From Candidatus Zambryskiibacteriota bacterium (GTDB taxonomy: Bacteria; Patescibacteriota; Minisyncoccia; Phycocordibacterales; WO2-35-19): 36,403 nt of DNA. Position 1 is the stretch's first letter. Each line of letters opens with the position of its first letter. The stretch lies in NCBI GenBank assembly GCA_003233455.1, contig QILQ01000014.1, positions 1-36,403 on the forward strand, read 5' to 3'. Below the pieces are notes generated by a model that saw only the letters and a list, made by a program, of their open reading frames with translations, was not told where the DNA came from and made no database searches. Below, piece after piece: positions 21,455 through 29,640 of this stretch. A program made the translations under genes and the position numbers.

Positions 21455-22759
21455 ATGAAAAATATGCAAATTGATACGAAAAACAACAAAAATTTAAAAC
21501 CAATTATTGAAATAAGAAATATAGGAAAGAAATATAATATTGTGCATCAAAAAGGCGGTTATATTGCTTTGCGCGATATTTTGATGAATGTTTTGAAATC
21601 CCCTTTTTCTTTTTTAAAAACAAAAGCCAAACGGGCAATTGGGCTTGAGAAAAAAGAAGAATTTTGGGCATTAAAAAATATTAACCTCACTATTAAAAAA
21701 GGGGAGGTAGTGGGAATTATAGGAGCAAACGGCGCCGGCAAGTCCACACTTCTTAAAATACTCTCCCAAATCACTCCTCCAACCGAAGGCGAAATAGTTT
21801 TACGCGGGCGAGTTGGTTCCCTTTTAGAAGTTGGCACAGGTTTTCATCCAGAACTAACCGGACGCGAAAATATATTTTTAAACGGCGCCATTTTGGGGAT
21901 GAAGAAAAAAGAGATAGTAAAAAAATTTGATAAAATTGTAGCCTTTGCTGATATAGATAAATTTTTAGATACTCCTGTTAAATATTATTCAAGCGGTATG
22001 TATGTTCGACTGGCTTTTTCCGTAGCCGCTCATATGGAGCCTGATATTTTAATTATTGATGAAGTATTAGCAGTTGGCGATGCAGAGTTTCAAAAAAAAT
22101 GCCTTGGCAAGATGGATAACATTGCTAAAACACAAGACCGCACCATCATTTTCGTAAGTCATAATATGGAAGCAATAAAACGAATATGTTCAAAATGTAT
22201 TTATATAAACAAAGGTAAAATAATAAATATTGGCAATACTGAAGAGGTTATTACAAAATATTTAAGGAAAAACCAAACAGGTCAAATAGAATATACCAAT
22301 ACTAAAATAAAAAAAGATGAAGCAGAAATACTAAAAATGACCATAAAAGACTATGCGGGAAATATTAACTCAAATTTGGATATGTCAGAGTCATTTTTTA
22401 TTGAAATTGAATACCAACTTAAAGTTGAGCTTTCATGTTTTGTGGTATTAAAAATATTTAAATCATCTACACCAAATATTTTTATACTTTTTAGTTTGAG
22501 TAACGATAATAACCAAGAGTCACCAAAAAATCCAGGCTTGTATAAGGCGGTAGCAAAAATTGATCCCCTTTTGAATTCAGACTCATATTCGGTTCTTGTA
22601 GGTATTTCTACAAATACAACAAATTATTTAGATTACATTATAGAACATAATGTTATATCTATATATAATAGTGGCAAGTTTGCTTTCCCGGCTGTTGAAA
22701 CTATCAGGAAAAATTCGCTTACGGTTATACCGATTAAATGGGATATATCAGAAATGTAA
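21455..22759 (+). CDS. wzt: ABC polysaccharide exporter ATPase with Wzt-like C-terminal domain
   Basis: The 434-residue ATPase partner. Walker A is GANGAGKST (90-98), the Q-loop region is SQITPP, the signature is YSSGMYVRLA (178-187) and Walker B is ILIIDEV (198-204). The extended N-terminus with IALRDILMNV is typical of the Wzt/TagH subgroup. Residues from about 285 to 434 form an extra beta-rich domain (MSESFFIEIEYQL, NPGLYKAVAKI). In Wzt such a domain binds the modified non-reducing end of the glycan, so the exported chain may carry a terminal cap, in keeping with the methyltransferases downstream. It is the last gene before a 111-nt gap. Confidence 0.93.
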   Translation: MKNMQIDTKNNKNLKPIIEIRNIGKKYNIVHQKGGYIALRDILMNVLKSPFSFLKTKAKRAIGLEKKEEFWALKNINLTIKKGEVVGIIGANGAGKSTLLKILSQITPPTEGEIVLRGRVGSLLEVGTGFHPELTGRENIFLNGAILGMKKKEIVKKFDKIVAFADIDKFLDTPVKYYSSGMYVRLAFSVAAHMEPDILIIDEVLAVGDAEFQKKCLGKMDNIAKTQDRTIIFVSHNMEAIKRICSKCIYINKGKIINIGNTEEVITKYLRKNQTGQIEYTNTKIKKDEAEILKMTIKDYAGNINSNLDMSESFFIEIEYQLKVELSCFVVLKIFKSSTPNIFILFSLSNDNNQESPKNPGLYKAVAKIDPLLNSDSYSVLVGISTNTTNYLDYIIEHNVISIYNSGKFAFPAVETIRKNSLTVIPIKWDISEM

Positions 22760-22860
22760 TAGCAATAAAGCAACCTGTTCATAACTTTGCCAGAGGTTAG
22801 CCGAATTTAGAGCATTGGTAAGTTCTGATAATATAAATTATAAGCATTTTTTAAATTTAG

Positions 22861-22869
22861 TGCTATAAT
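22861..22869 (+). promoter_or_regulatory. Extended -10 promoter before the cyclase gene
   Basis: TGCTATAAT, a perfect extended -10, ends 13 nt before the ATG at 22883. A GTG at 22871 would lie at or before the transcription start, so the ATG is the better start. It begins a second transcription unit of the polysaccharide locus. Confidence 0.65.
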
Positions 22870-22882
22870 CGTGATTACTCAA

Positions 22883-24022
22883 ATGAAGAAAAACTTACTA
22901 TTACACAAAACTTATGATGTAAGGCTAGATAATAGCCGTTACAACATTCTAGTTGGAAAAAACCTATTGCCAACCAGTTTGATTGAAAATTTAAATCATA
23001 AAACTAATAACAAAAAAGTTCTCTTAATTTCCGATATATTTTTTAAAAATGAGATCTCTAGTAAAATATTTGATTCTCTAAAAAGTTCGGGGTATGAAAT
23101 ACATGCCTATTTTATGAAATCAGGAAAACATAATAAAACCCTAAACAAAGTTATTAATATTTATAAACTCCTTGAAAAAGAAAATTTTTCTCGTGATTCA
23201 ACTATTATAACTCTCGGAGGAGGTGTCATTGGCGATATGGCTGGTTTTGTGGCTAGCACTTATCTTCGTGGTATTAACTTCATACAAATTCCTACAACTC
23301 TTATGGCAATGATTGATAGTAGTATTGGAGGCAAAGTTGCTATAAATTTAGGTAAAACGATCAATGCAGTAGGTAATTATTACCACCCTATGATAAACAT
23401 AATCGATCTCAAATTTATAGAATCTTTATCGGAAAGAGACCTAAAATCTGGACTGGCTGAGATTATAAAATGTGCGATTATTTCTGACAAAGAATTGTTT
23501 CAATATCTTAATTCTAATGTTCAAGCAATACTTGGCAGAAAGGAAAAAGAGTTACTTCATATCATATGTCAAACCATTAAGATAAAAATAGACCATGTCT
23601 CTGGAGATGTCCATGAACAAAATAAACGTTTGAAATTAAATTATGGCCACACGATGGGTCACTCAATAGAGATCTCTACCGACCTGTCAAAGGAAGTTTA
23701 TAGACACGGCGAAGGAGTATCGCTTGGAATGGTCGGTGTAGCGTTTATAGCAGAAAAATATTTCCCAAAAAGTTCCGATATTTTAGATCAACACGAAGCA
23801 ATTTTGACCAAGTATAATTTGCCGATAACAGTTGATACCAAAAAAATAAAATTTAAGAGAAAACATTTGATTGAAGAGTGTTTAAAAAATATTTATAAAG
23901 ATAAGAAAAAGAAAAATAATCAATTAAGATTTGTGTTGACTGAAAAAATTGGGCAAAGTAGGGTCTACAGTGATATACCCGAAAAATATATAATAGATTC
24001 ATTTAATTACCTAATCAAGTAA
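22883..24022 (+). CDS. 3-dehydroquinate synthase-family sugar phosphate cyclase
   Basis: A 379-residue member of the AroB superfamily. NAD-binding GGGVIGD is at 112-118 and IPTTLMAMIDSSIGGKVAIN at 136-155. Metal ligands are E194 (GLAEIIK), H256 or H260 (NYGHTMGHSIE) and H275 (RHGEG). The other residues expected of true DHQ synthase, including the Arg before the LNYGHT motif and the DKK near the C-terminus, are also present. Shikimate-pathway DHQ synthase is therefore possible. However, no other aro gene is near; an SDR and a CMP-Kdo synthetase homologue follow within 2 kb. A sugar-phosphate cyclase or ketose-forming enzyme for glycan precursors is an equally good reading. Confidence 0.82.
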   Translation: MKKNLLLHKTYDVRLDNSRYNILVGKNLLPTSLIENLNHKTNNKKVLLISDIFFKNEISSKIFDSLKSSGYEIHAYFMKSGKHNKTLNKVINIYKLLEKENFSRDSTIITLGGGVIGDMAGFVASTYLRGINFIQIPTTLMAMIDSSIGGKVAINLGKTINAVGNYYHPMINIIDLKFIESLSERDLKSGLAEIIKCAIISDKELFQYLNSNVQAILGRKEKELLHIICQTIKIKIDHVSGDVHEQNKRLKLNYGHTMGHSIEISTDLSKEVYRHGEGVSLGMVGVAFIAEKYFPKSSDILDQHEAILTKYNLPITVDTKKIKFKRKHLIEECLKNIYKDKKKKNNQLRFVLTEKIGQSRVYSDIPEKYIIDSFNYLIK

Positions 24023-24027
24023 ATTGT

Positions 24028-24792
24028 ATGCAACAAGAACAATTTTCATTAAAAGATAAAATCTGTATTATAACAGGAAGCGGAAAAGGTATCGGTCGAG
24101 AAACAGCAAAATTGTTTTATGCATCTGGCGCAAAACTTGCATTGATAACAAGAGACAATAACGATTTTCAAACACTAAAAAAAGAGGTAAAATTTAAAAA
24201 CGACCGTGTTTTATTTTTTTGCGGTGATGTGTCTAATGAAAAAGAAGTTATTAGGTTTGTAAAAAATACTTTGGACAAATTTGGCAAAATAGACGTACTC
24301 ATAAATAATGCTGGTATGCGGTTTCGAAAAGATTTTCTTGATATAACAACTGAAGAATGGAATAGAGTTATTAACAATAACCTAAACAGCGTATACTATT
24401 TTTGCAGAGAAGTAGGACAACACATGGTCGCCACAAAAAGAGGTAAGATTGTTAATATTGCTTCAATTGTAGGAACATTAGGGTTAGGGGGGTTGACTGC
24501 TTACGGAGCATCTAAAGGAGGAATGATCACCTTAACAAAATGTTTAGCTATAGAGTGGGCTAGGTATAACATAAACGTCAACACTATTGCTCCTGGTTTT
24601 TGCGAAACATCATACGCCGAAAAATTCAAGAAAAAAACTGATTTATATAAATTTACCATAGATAGAACACCGCAGAAAAAATGGGGATCTTCTTTTGATA
24701 TAGCCAATGCCTGTCTTTTTCTTTCAACAGAAGCTTCAAAATACATAACGGGAGAAACCTTGAGTGTTGATGGAGGGTGGAGTGCTTGGTAA
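24028..24792 (+). CDS. Short-chain dehydrogenase/reductase (FabG-like)
   Basis: A classical SDR of 254 residues. The cofactor loop is TGSGKGIG (16-23), NNAG is at 93-96, and the catalytic residues are S146, Y159 and K163 (AYGASKGG). The C-terminus VDGGW is typical. The R-D-N after the second strand (LITRDN) suggests NADP(H). It lies 5 nt after the cyclase gene and so is surely cotranscribed. It probably oxidises or reduces the cyclase-derived intermediate. The fatty-acid enzyme FabG cannot be ruled out by sequence alone, but context argues against it. Confidence 0.88.
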   Translation: MQQEQFSLKDKICIITGSGKGIGRETAKLFYASGAKLALITRDNNDFQTLKKEVKFKNDRVLFFCGDVSNEKEVIRFVKNTLDKFGKIDVLINNAGMRFRKDFLDITTEEWNRVINNNLNSVYYFCREVGQHMVATKRGKIVNIASIVGTLGLGGLTAYGASKGGMITLTKCLAIEWARYNINVNTIAPGFCETSYAEKFKKKTDLYKFTIDRTPQKKWGSSFDIANACLFLSTEASKYITGETLSVDGGWSAW

Positions 24793-24873
24793 AACCATCC
24801 TTGAAATATAATGATTTCATTGCAAAATATGAAAATCACGTTAAACTGCTTATATTAAATGCCACGGAGTAAT

Positions 24874-25632
24874 ATGAAAAATAAATCTAAAAAATTAAAA
24901 ATACTCGGAGTAATCCCAGCAAGATACGCTTCAAGTCGTTTCCCTGGAAAACCCTTAGCTGATATTTGTGGCAAACCAATGATTTGGTGGGTCTATAAGC
25001 AAGCTAAAAAATCTAAACTACTTACGAGTGTAATAATAGCAACCGAAGATGACAGGATAACAGAGGTTTGTGAAAAACTAAAAATACCTTACATAATGAC
25101 TTCCAAAACTCATCCTACAGGCACAGATCGCGTAGCCGAAACAGCAACCAAAATTCCAGCTGATATTTATGTTAATATCCAAGGTGACGAACCACTAATA
25201 GACCCTAAAGTTATTGACGCTGCAATTAAACCCATGATCTCTGACCCTTCAATCCAAGTTGTTCATCTAATGTCAGAAATTACAAAAATGCATGAATTAG
25301 TTAGTACCACCGTTCCAAATGCAGTGGTTAATCATAACAATGAAGCAATATTTTTTTCCAGATTCCCCGTTCCTTATCCGAGAAATCCTGTTTCAAAATA
25401 TTTTAAAATAGTAGCAGTATATGGTTTTCGACCCAAAGCTTTAAAGAAATTTGCCTCGCTCCCCAAAGGTCTGCTAGAACATAATGAAGAAATAGAATCT
25501 CTGCGATTTATTGAAAATAAAATACCTGTAAAAATGATTGAAGTAAAAAGTGATAACATAGCCGTAGATACTCAATCTGATCTTAAACTAGTGCAAGAAA
25601 TAATGAGAAAAAAACTTAAAGGAAAAGCTTAA
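24874..25632 (+). CDS. kdsB: CMP-Kdo synthetase homologue (CMP-ulosonate cytidylyltransferase)
   Basis: A 252-residue GT-A-like cytidylyltransferase. The CTP-binding P-loop is IPARYASSRFPGKPL, then HPTGTDRVAE, NIQGDEPLI (metal Asp) and SRFPVPYPR, all KdsB hallmarks. It activates Kdo or a related ulosonic acid with CTP, giving a CMP-sugar donor. Kdo synthesis genes (kdsA, kdsC, kdsD) are not present in the window, and a presumed CPR cell lacks classical LPS, so the true substrate may differ. The ATG at 24874 has an ideal GGAG 4 nt upstream; an ATG at 24859 would sit ahead of that site. The neighbours are a cyclase, an SDR and a KpsS-like transferase. Confidence 0.9.
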   Translation: MKNKSKKLKILGVIPARYASSRFPGKPLADICGKPMIWWVYKQAKKSKLLTSVIIATEDDRITEVCEKLKIPYIMTSKTHPTGTDRVAETATKIPADIYVNIQGDEPLIDPKVIDAAIKPMISDPSIQVVHLMSEITKMHELVSTTVPNAVVNHNNEAIFFSRFPVPYPRNPVSKYFKIVAVYGFRPKALKKFASLPKGLLEHNEEIESLRFIENKIPVKMIEVKSDNIAVDTQSDLKLVQEIMRKKLKGKA

Positions 25633-25646
25633 GTAAGTAGTAAAAA

Positions 25647-27074
25647 ATGCAATATAAAGAAATAATAAAAGTACTGAATAGTATTGAAGAAAATGTTCCT
25701 ATATCTAAGATAAAATATAATGGTTTAAAAATATGGCCAATTATAAGATTGGAAATATGGAAAACACTTCATTCAAACTTAAAATATTCCTCTACTCAAG
25801 AAATTGTTAACAAACCATCACTTAAAAAAAAGCTAAAAAAATACTGGAATATAGTATTTTATCAATTAAATAAAAATGATTACAGAAAATCCAAAGCTGT
25901 TTTTTTGATAGCCCGTTATGACAGAACCGTCCAAGTTGATGGTAAATATTACAGTCGTTTTTCAAATAGCCTTCAAGAAGTTTTGAGAGAGATAAATATA
26001 GACTCAGTTACCCTTGATCTTTCCAGAAAAAAACAACCAGTCTATGGAGAAACATATTTTATAGATAGAGAAATACCCAGTTTTTATAATTGGATATTTA
26101 GGAGGAAAAATATTAACAAAATAAAGCATTGGGAAAATTTAGAAAATTATTTGAATAAAAATTTTCCAAACATAAAATTAGATAAAAATTTTATAATAAA
26201 AAATACAGAGGCAGTATTAAATTATCAAAAAATTTTTGAAAGAATTTTAAAAAAGATAAAACCTAAAGTCTGTTTTTTGGAGTGTTACTACCACCCCACC
26301 GCCTTTGGATATATATTAGCTTGCCGAAAACTTGGTATCAAAACAGTAGAAATTCAGCACGGAGAACAACATGGTATGTATAGAGATTGGATCAATATAC
26401 CAAAAGATGGATATGAAATAATGCCTAATTTATGGTGGTGTTGGGGAGAAGAGTCAGCAAGAAAAATCAATGAATGGTCAAAAAGTGCTTATCCAGAACA
26501 CAAAGCATTTGTAGGTGGTAATCCTTGGATATCAAAATTCGTGTCAAATATAAATGAAAATAACCACCAAGAGAATAGTAAGAATGTTTTGATAGCACTA
26601 CCAAATAAAGATTTTTCCATACAGCACTTACTTGAAGCAATTAAAAATTCTCCTCCAAATATTAATTGGCAAGTAAGACTTCATCCCATGAGACTTCAAG
26701 ACAAAACAATAAAAGAAAAAATTCAAATAGAATTTAAAAATACTGGAAATAAAAATATAGAAATTGAAGAAGCTTCTTCCTTACCACTTTTTGATATTCT
26801 TTTAAAAGTAGATTTTCTCATTACTCCTTGGTCAACTGTGGCTTATGAGGCGCTAACTTTTGGAGTGCACCCCATAATTATAAGTATAGAAGATAAAGTA
26901 GTATTTGAAAATTATGTAAATAAAGGGCTTTTTAGCCTTGCTGATACATCAGAAAAAATATTAAGTATAATAAACAAGAACAAAAGTAAATTTAATTTTA
27001 AAGAGGAAATTCCATATATAGAAACAGATAAAGAAAAAATGAAAAATATTCTTTCAAACATAATAAAACAATGA
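25647..27074 (+). CDS. Capsule-type glycosyltransferase (KpsS/KpsC-like, CMP-sugar user)
   Basis: A 475-residue GT-B-like protein. The central motif is VEIQHGEQHGMYRDW, the second domain has NWQVRLHPMR, and near the end comes ITPWSTVAYEALTFG. The QHG, HP and STVAYEA pattern is that of the capsule-synthesis family (PF05159-like) to which the Kdo transferases KpsS and KpsC belong. Following kdsB directly, it is the obvious user of the CMP-sugar. Family membership is inferred from motifs only; a CDP-glycerol phosphotransferase-like enzyme is the main alternative. The stop overlaps the next start as ATGA. Confidence 0.65.
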   Translation: MQYKEIIKVLNSIEENVPISKIKYNGLKIWPIIRLEIWKTLHSNLKYSSTQEIVNKPSLKKKLKKYWNIVFYQLNKNDYRKSKAVFLIARYDRTVQVDGKYYSRFSNSLQEVLREINIDSVTLDLSRKKQPVYGETYFIDREIPSFYNWIFRRKNINKIKHWENLENYLNKNFPNIKLDKNFIIKNTEAVLNYQKIFERILKKIKPKVCFLECYYHPTAFGYILACRKLGIKTVEIQHGEQHGMYRDWINIPKDGYEIMPNLWWCWGEESARKINEWSKSAYPEHKAFVGGNPWISKFVSNINENNHQENSKNVLIALPNKDFSIQHLLEAIKNSPPNINWQVRLHPMRLQDKTIKEKIQIEFKNTGNKNIEIEEASSLPLFDILLKVDFLITPWSTVAYEALTFGVHPIIISIEDKVVFENYVNKGLFSLADTSEKILSIINKNKSKFNFKEEIPYIETDKEKMKNILSNIIKQ

Positions 27075-27718
27075 AAAAAATTGAAAAAGAAATAAAAAAA
27101 TTCAGAGGGAAATTAAACTATTACTTAATAAAGTGGGGACTTTTTGGATTTGGAGAAAAATATAAGAAAATAAATCTCTGCGGTGGTGGAGTTGTAATCC
27201 CAGAATATGTAGATGTTGATTTATATTCCACTGCAGATATAAATATAGATCTTGAAAAAAAACTTTTACCTTTCAGGTCTAATTCTGTTGATGCGGTAGT
27301 TTGCGTTTCGGCTATAAATTATTTCACCAGAGATAGGGGTCAAAAAATAATAAAAGATGTCTTTAGGATTTTAAAAAGTGGTGGTATTGCAAGATTTGCA
27401 AGCCAAGATCTGCGAAACATTGCAGAAAAATATGTCAAAAATGATAAAGATTTTTTCTTCCAAAAACTTTCAAACGGTAGGGAACGCTTTCAAGGCAAAA
27501 CAATGGCTGATAAAATAAATTCTTGGTTTTATGGATATAAAACGACTGGAGAAAAATCTTGCAAATATTTTTACGATTTTGAAACTTTAGCTATTATTTT
27601 TAAGGAAATAGGGTTTTCAAAAGTAGTTGAGAAAAAATATAAACAAAGTGATATTTCAGAAATAAACAAAATAGATAATAGACCAGAACAAATGTTTTTC
27701 TTGGAAGCCACCAAATAA
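27071..27718 (+). CDS. Class I SAM-dependent methyltransferase
   Basis: A 215-residue methyltransferase of the Methyltransf_11 type. It begins the fold with INLCGGGVVIPEYVDVDLY (a G-rich loop and acidic end of strand 2), continues with LPFRSNSVDAVVCVSAINYF and has ILKSGGIARFAS as the post-fold segment. The pattern resembles the small methyltransferases common in O-antigen clusters. The target is unknown, presumably a sugar of the exported glycan. It is coupled to the preceding transferase by an ATGA overlap. Confidence 0.8.
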   Translation: MKKIEKEIKKFRGKLNYYLIKWGLFGFGEKYKKINLCGGGVVIPEYVDVDLYSTADINIDLEKKLLPFRSNSVDAVVCVSAINYFTRDRGQKIIKDVFRILKSGGIARFASQDLRNIAEKYVKNDKDFFFQKLSNGRERFQGKTMADKINSWFYGYKTTGEKSCKYFYDFETLAIIFKEIGFSKVVEKKYKQSDISEINKIDNRPEQMFFLEATK

Positions 27719-27727
27719 AGTGATAAA

Positions 27728-28453
27728 ATGATTTCTCAAATTAAAAAAATATTGAAAAGAATTAACCCGTTTCGCTTTTTAGCTAAAACTTACCTAAACA
27801 AAATAAATTATAAAGAATACAAAAAACCAACATTTGGAACATTTAACGAACGACCAATAGAATATCGTTTTGTGTTTGAACAAATATCAGAATTTTATCC
27901 AAAAAAAATACTTGATGTAGGTACTGGAATAACAGCCTTACCTAGTCTTATGGCAAATTGCGGATGCGAAGTAACAGCTATAGACAATATAAAAGATTAT
28001 TGGATTTTTGGCATGTTTAACAGGCATTATCATATAATAGATGATGATATAACTAAAACAAAATTAAATGAAAAATTTGATATGATAACCTGTGTAAGCA
28101 CTCTTGAACATATTGAGAAGTACAACCAAGCTGTAGACAATATGTTTAAATTACTAAAAAAAGGAGGTTATTTAATACTCACTTTTCCATATAATGAAAA
28201 CAAATATATAGAAAATATTTACAAATCACCAAAATCAAACGTAAAAAAGATACTTTCTTACAAAACTAGTGTCTATTCAAGAAGTAATTTAGAATATTGG
28301 TTAAATAATAATAATGCGAAAATAATCAAACAAGAATACTGGCAATTTTTTACTGGTGATTATTGGACAGAAGGAAAAATAATTTTACCACCCCAAAAAA
28401 CTACTGCCAAAGATAAACATCAAATTTCTTGCATATTATTACACAAAAAATAA
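27728..28453 (+). CDS. Class I SAM-dependent methyltransferase
   Basis: A 241-residue methyltransferase. Motif I is ILDVGTGITALPSLMA; the strand 2 acid lies in VTAIDN; motif post-I is MITCVSTLEHIEK; then LKKGGYLILTFPYNE. It is a different subtype from the preceding gene, 9 nt upstream, so it is not a tandem duplicate. It probably modifies a glycan residue. The lysine-rich N-terminal 30 residues could contact membrane or polymer. Confidence 0.85.
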   Translation: MISQIKKILKRINPFRFLAKTYLNKINYKEYKKPTFGTFNERPIEYRFVFEQISEFYPKKILDVGTGITALPSLMANCGCEVTAIDNIKDYWIFGMFNRHYHIIDDDITKTKLNEKFDMITCVSTLEHIEKYNQAVDNMFKLLKKGGYLILTFPYNENKYIENIYKSPKSNVKKILSYKTSVYSRSNLEYWLNNNNAKIIKQEYWQFFTGDYWTEGKIILPPQKTTAKDKHQISCILLHKK

Positions 28454-28456
28454 AAA

Positions 28457-29632
28457 ATGTTGCGAAAAGTAATTTACAAAGCAAAAAAAATAAAAGAAGA
28501 ATTTTTTGTTTATCAAACATTTCCAGAATTGAAAAAAAAACAATTAATTTATGAAGATAAGGTGCATCTTGAAGCAGCGATAAATTGGTTATGTACTGCT
28601 CAAAAGACATCAAATTGTGATGGAGTCTTGGCTTTATATAATCTTCTCAAAAAAAAATGGGGAGAGCCTTATAGAGAAACTACTGGATATATCATTCCAA
28701 CTTTTATCAATTACAGCAAAATCACTGGTAATAAAGAATTTGAAAGAAGAGCTTTGGCTATGGGTGAATGGTTGTTTAAAGAACAATTATCCGACGGAGC
28801 CTACGGTGAAAAAACAAAAAATAGTTCCATAAGAAAAAAAGTGTTTAATACGGGACAAATAATGCTTGGATTATGCAACTTATATGATTATACAAAAGAG
28901 GAAAAATTCCTTTTAACTACGATTAGATCGGCTAATTGGCTCATTTCCATTCAAGAAAAGGACGGGAGATGGGAAAAAGACACGACAAAAGGGGCAAAAA
29001 CTTACCATTCACGAGTAGCTTGGCCACTCCTTGAGCTATATAAAAGAACAGGAGATATAAAATTTAAAGTTGCCGCAGAAAAAAATCTTGAATGGGTTTT
29101 GAAACAACAAAACAAAAATGGTTGGTTTGAAAATTGTAGTTTATCAGAACCAACAAAACCATGGACTCACTTGATAGCCTACACAATACGTGGGTTGATT
29201 GAGAGCTCTACCCTACTTCAATCAGAAGAAATATTTGAAAAAGGATATGAAGCGGCTTCTGCAATGCTTTCTTTTTATAAAAAAAACAAAAATAATGATT
29301 TCGATTTTTTACCAGGAACTTTTGATGCATATTGGAATTCAACAGACAATTACAGTTGTTTGACAGGTGATGCTCAAATTGCAATAATATGGCTAAAGAT
29401 TTGGAATATAACGAATGAGAAGCGTTTTAAAAATGGAGCTAATCATATGATAAACCAAATAAAAGAAACCCAAATTATAAATTCACCACACGAGGAAATA
29501 GTTGGAGGTATAGCAGGTTCTTACCCATACCACGGAGAATACGCTAGATTCTCTATGCTAAATTGGGCAACAAAATTTTTTATTGATGCGTTAATATTAA
29601 AAACAAATAAAAATATTCAGCTTCTCTCTTAA
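28457..29632 (+). CDS. Alpha/alpha-toroid polysaccharide biosynthesis protein (VpsJ-like)
   Basis: A 391-residue soluble protein built of helical repeats rich in W, G and aromatic residues (EAAINWLCTAQKTSNCDGV, NWLISIQEKDGRWEKD, NLEWVLKQQNKNGWFEN). This is the alpha/alpha barrel plan of terpene-cyclase-like and six-hairpin glycosidase-like proteins. The pattern and setting fit proteins annotated as VpsJ-like in exopolysaccharide loci. No defining catalytic residues are recognised, so lyase, epimerase or hydrolase activity is not assigned. It is 3 nt after the methyltransferase gene. Confidence 0.6.
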   Translation: MLRKVIYKAKKIKEEFFVYQTFPELKKKQLIYEDKVHLEAAINWLCTAQKTSNCDGVLALYNLLKKKWGEPYRETTGYIIPTFINYSKITGNKEFERRALAMGEWLFKEQLSDGAYGEKTKNSSIRKKVFNTGQIMLGLCNLYDYTKEEKFLLTTIRSANWLISIQEKDGRWEKDTTKGAKTYHSRVAWPLLELYKRTGDIKFKVAAEKNLEWVLKQQNKNGWFENCSLSEPTKPWTHLIAYTIRGLIESSTLLQSEEIFEKGYEAASAMLSFYKKNKNNDFDFLPGTFDAYWNSTDNYSCLTGDAQIAIIWLKIWNITNEKRFKNGANHMINQIKETQIINSPHEEIVGGIAGSYPYHGEYARFSMLNWATKFFIDALILKTNKNIQLLS

Positions 29633-29640
29633 ATTTTCTA

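Noticed and set aside
22871-24022. GTG at 22871 as the start of the cyclase gene
   Set aside because: It lies within 2 nt of a perfect extended -10 box, so it would be upstream of or at the transcription start. The ATG at 22883 is fitting.
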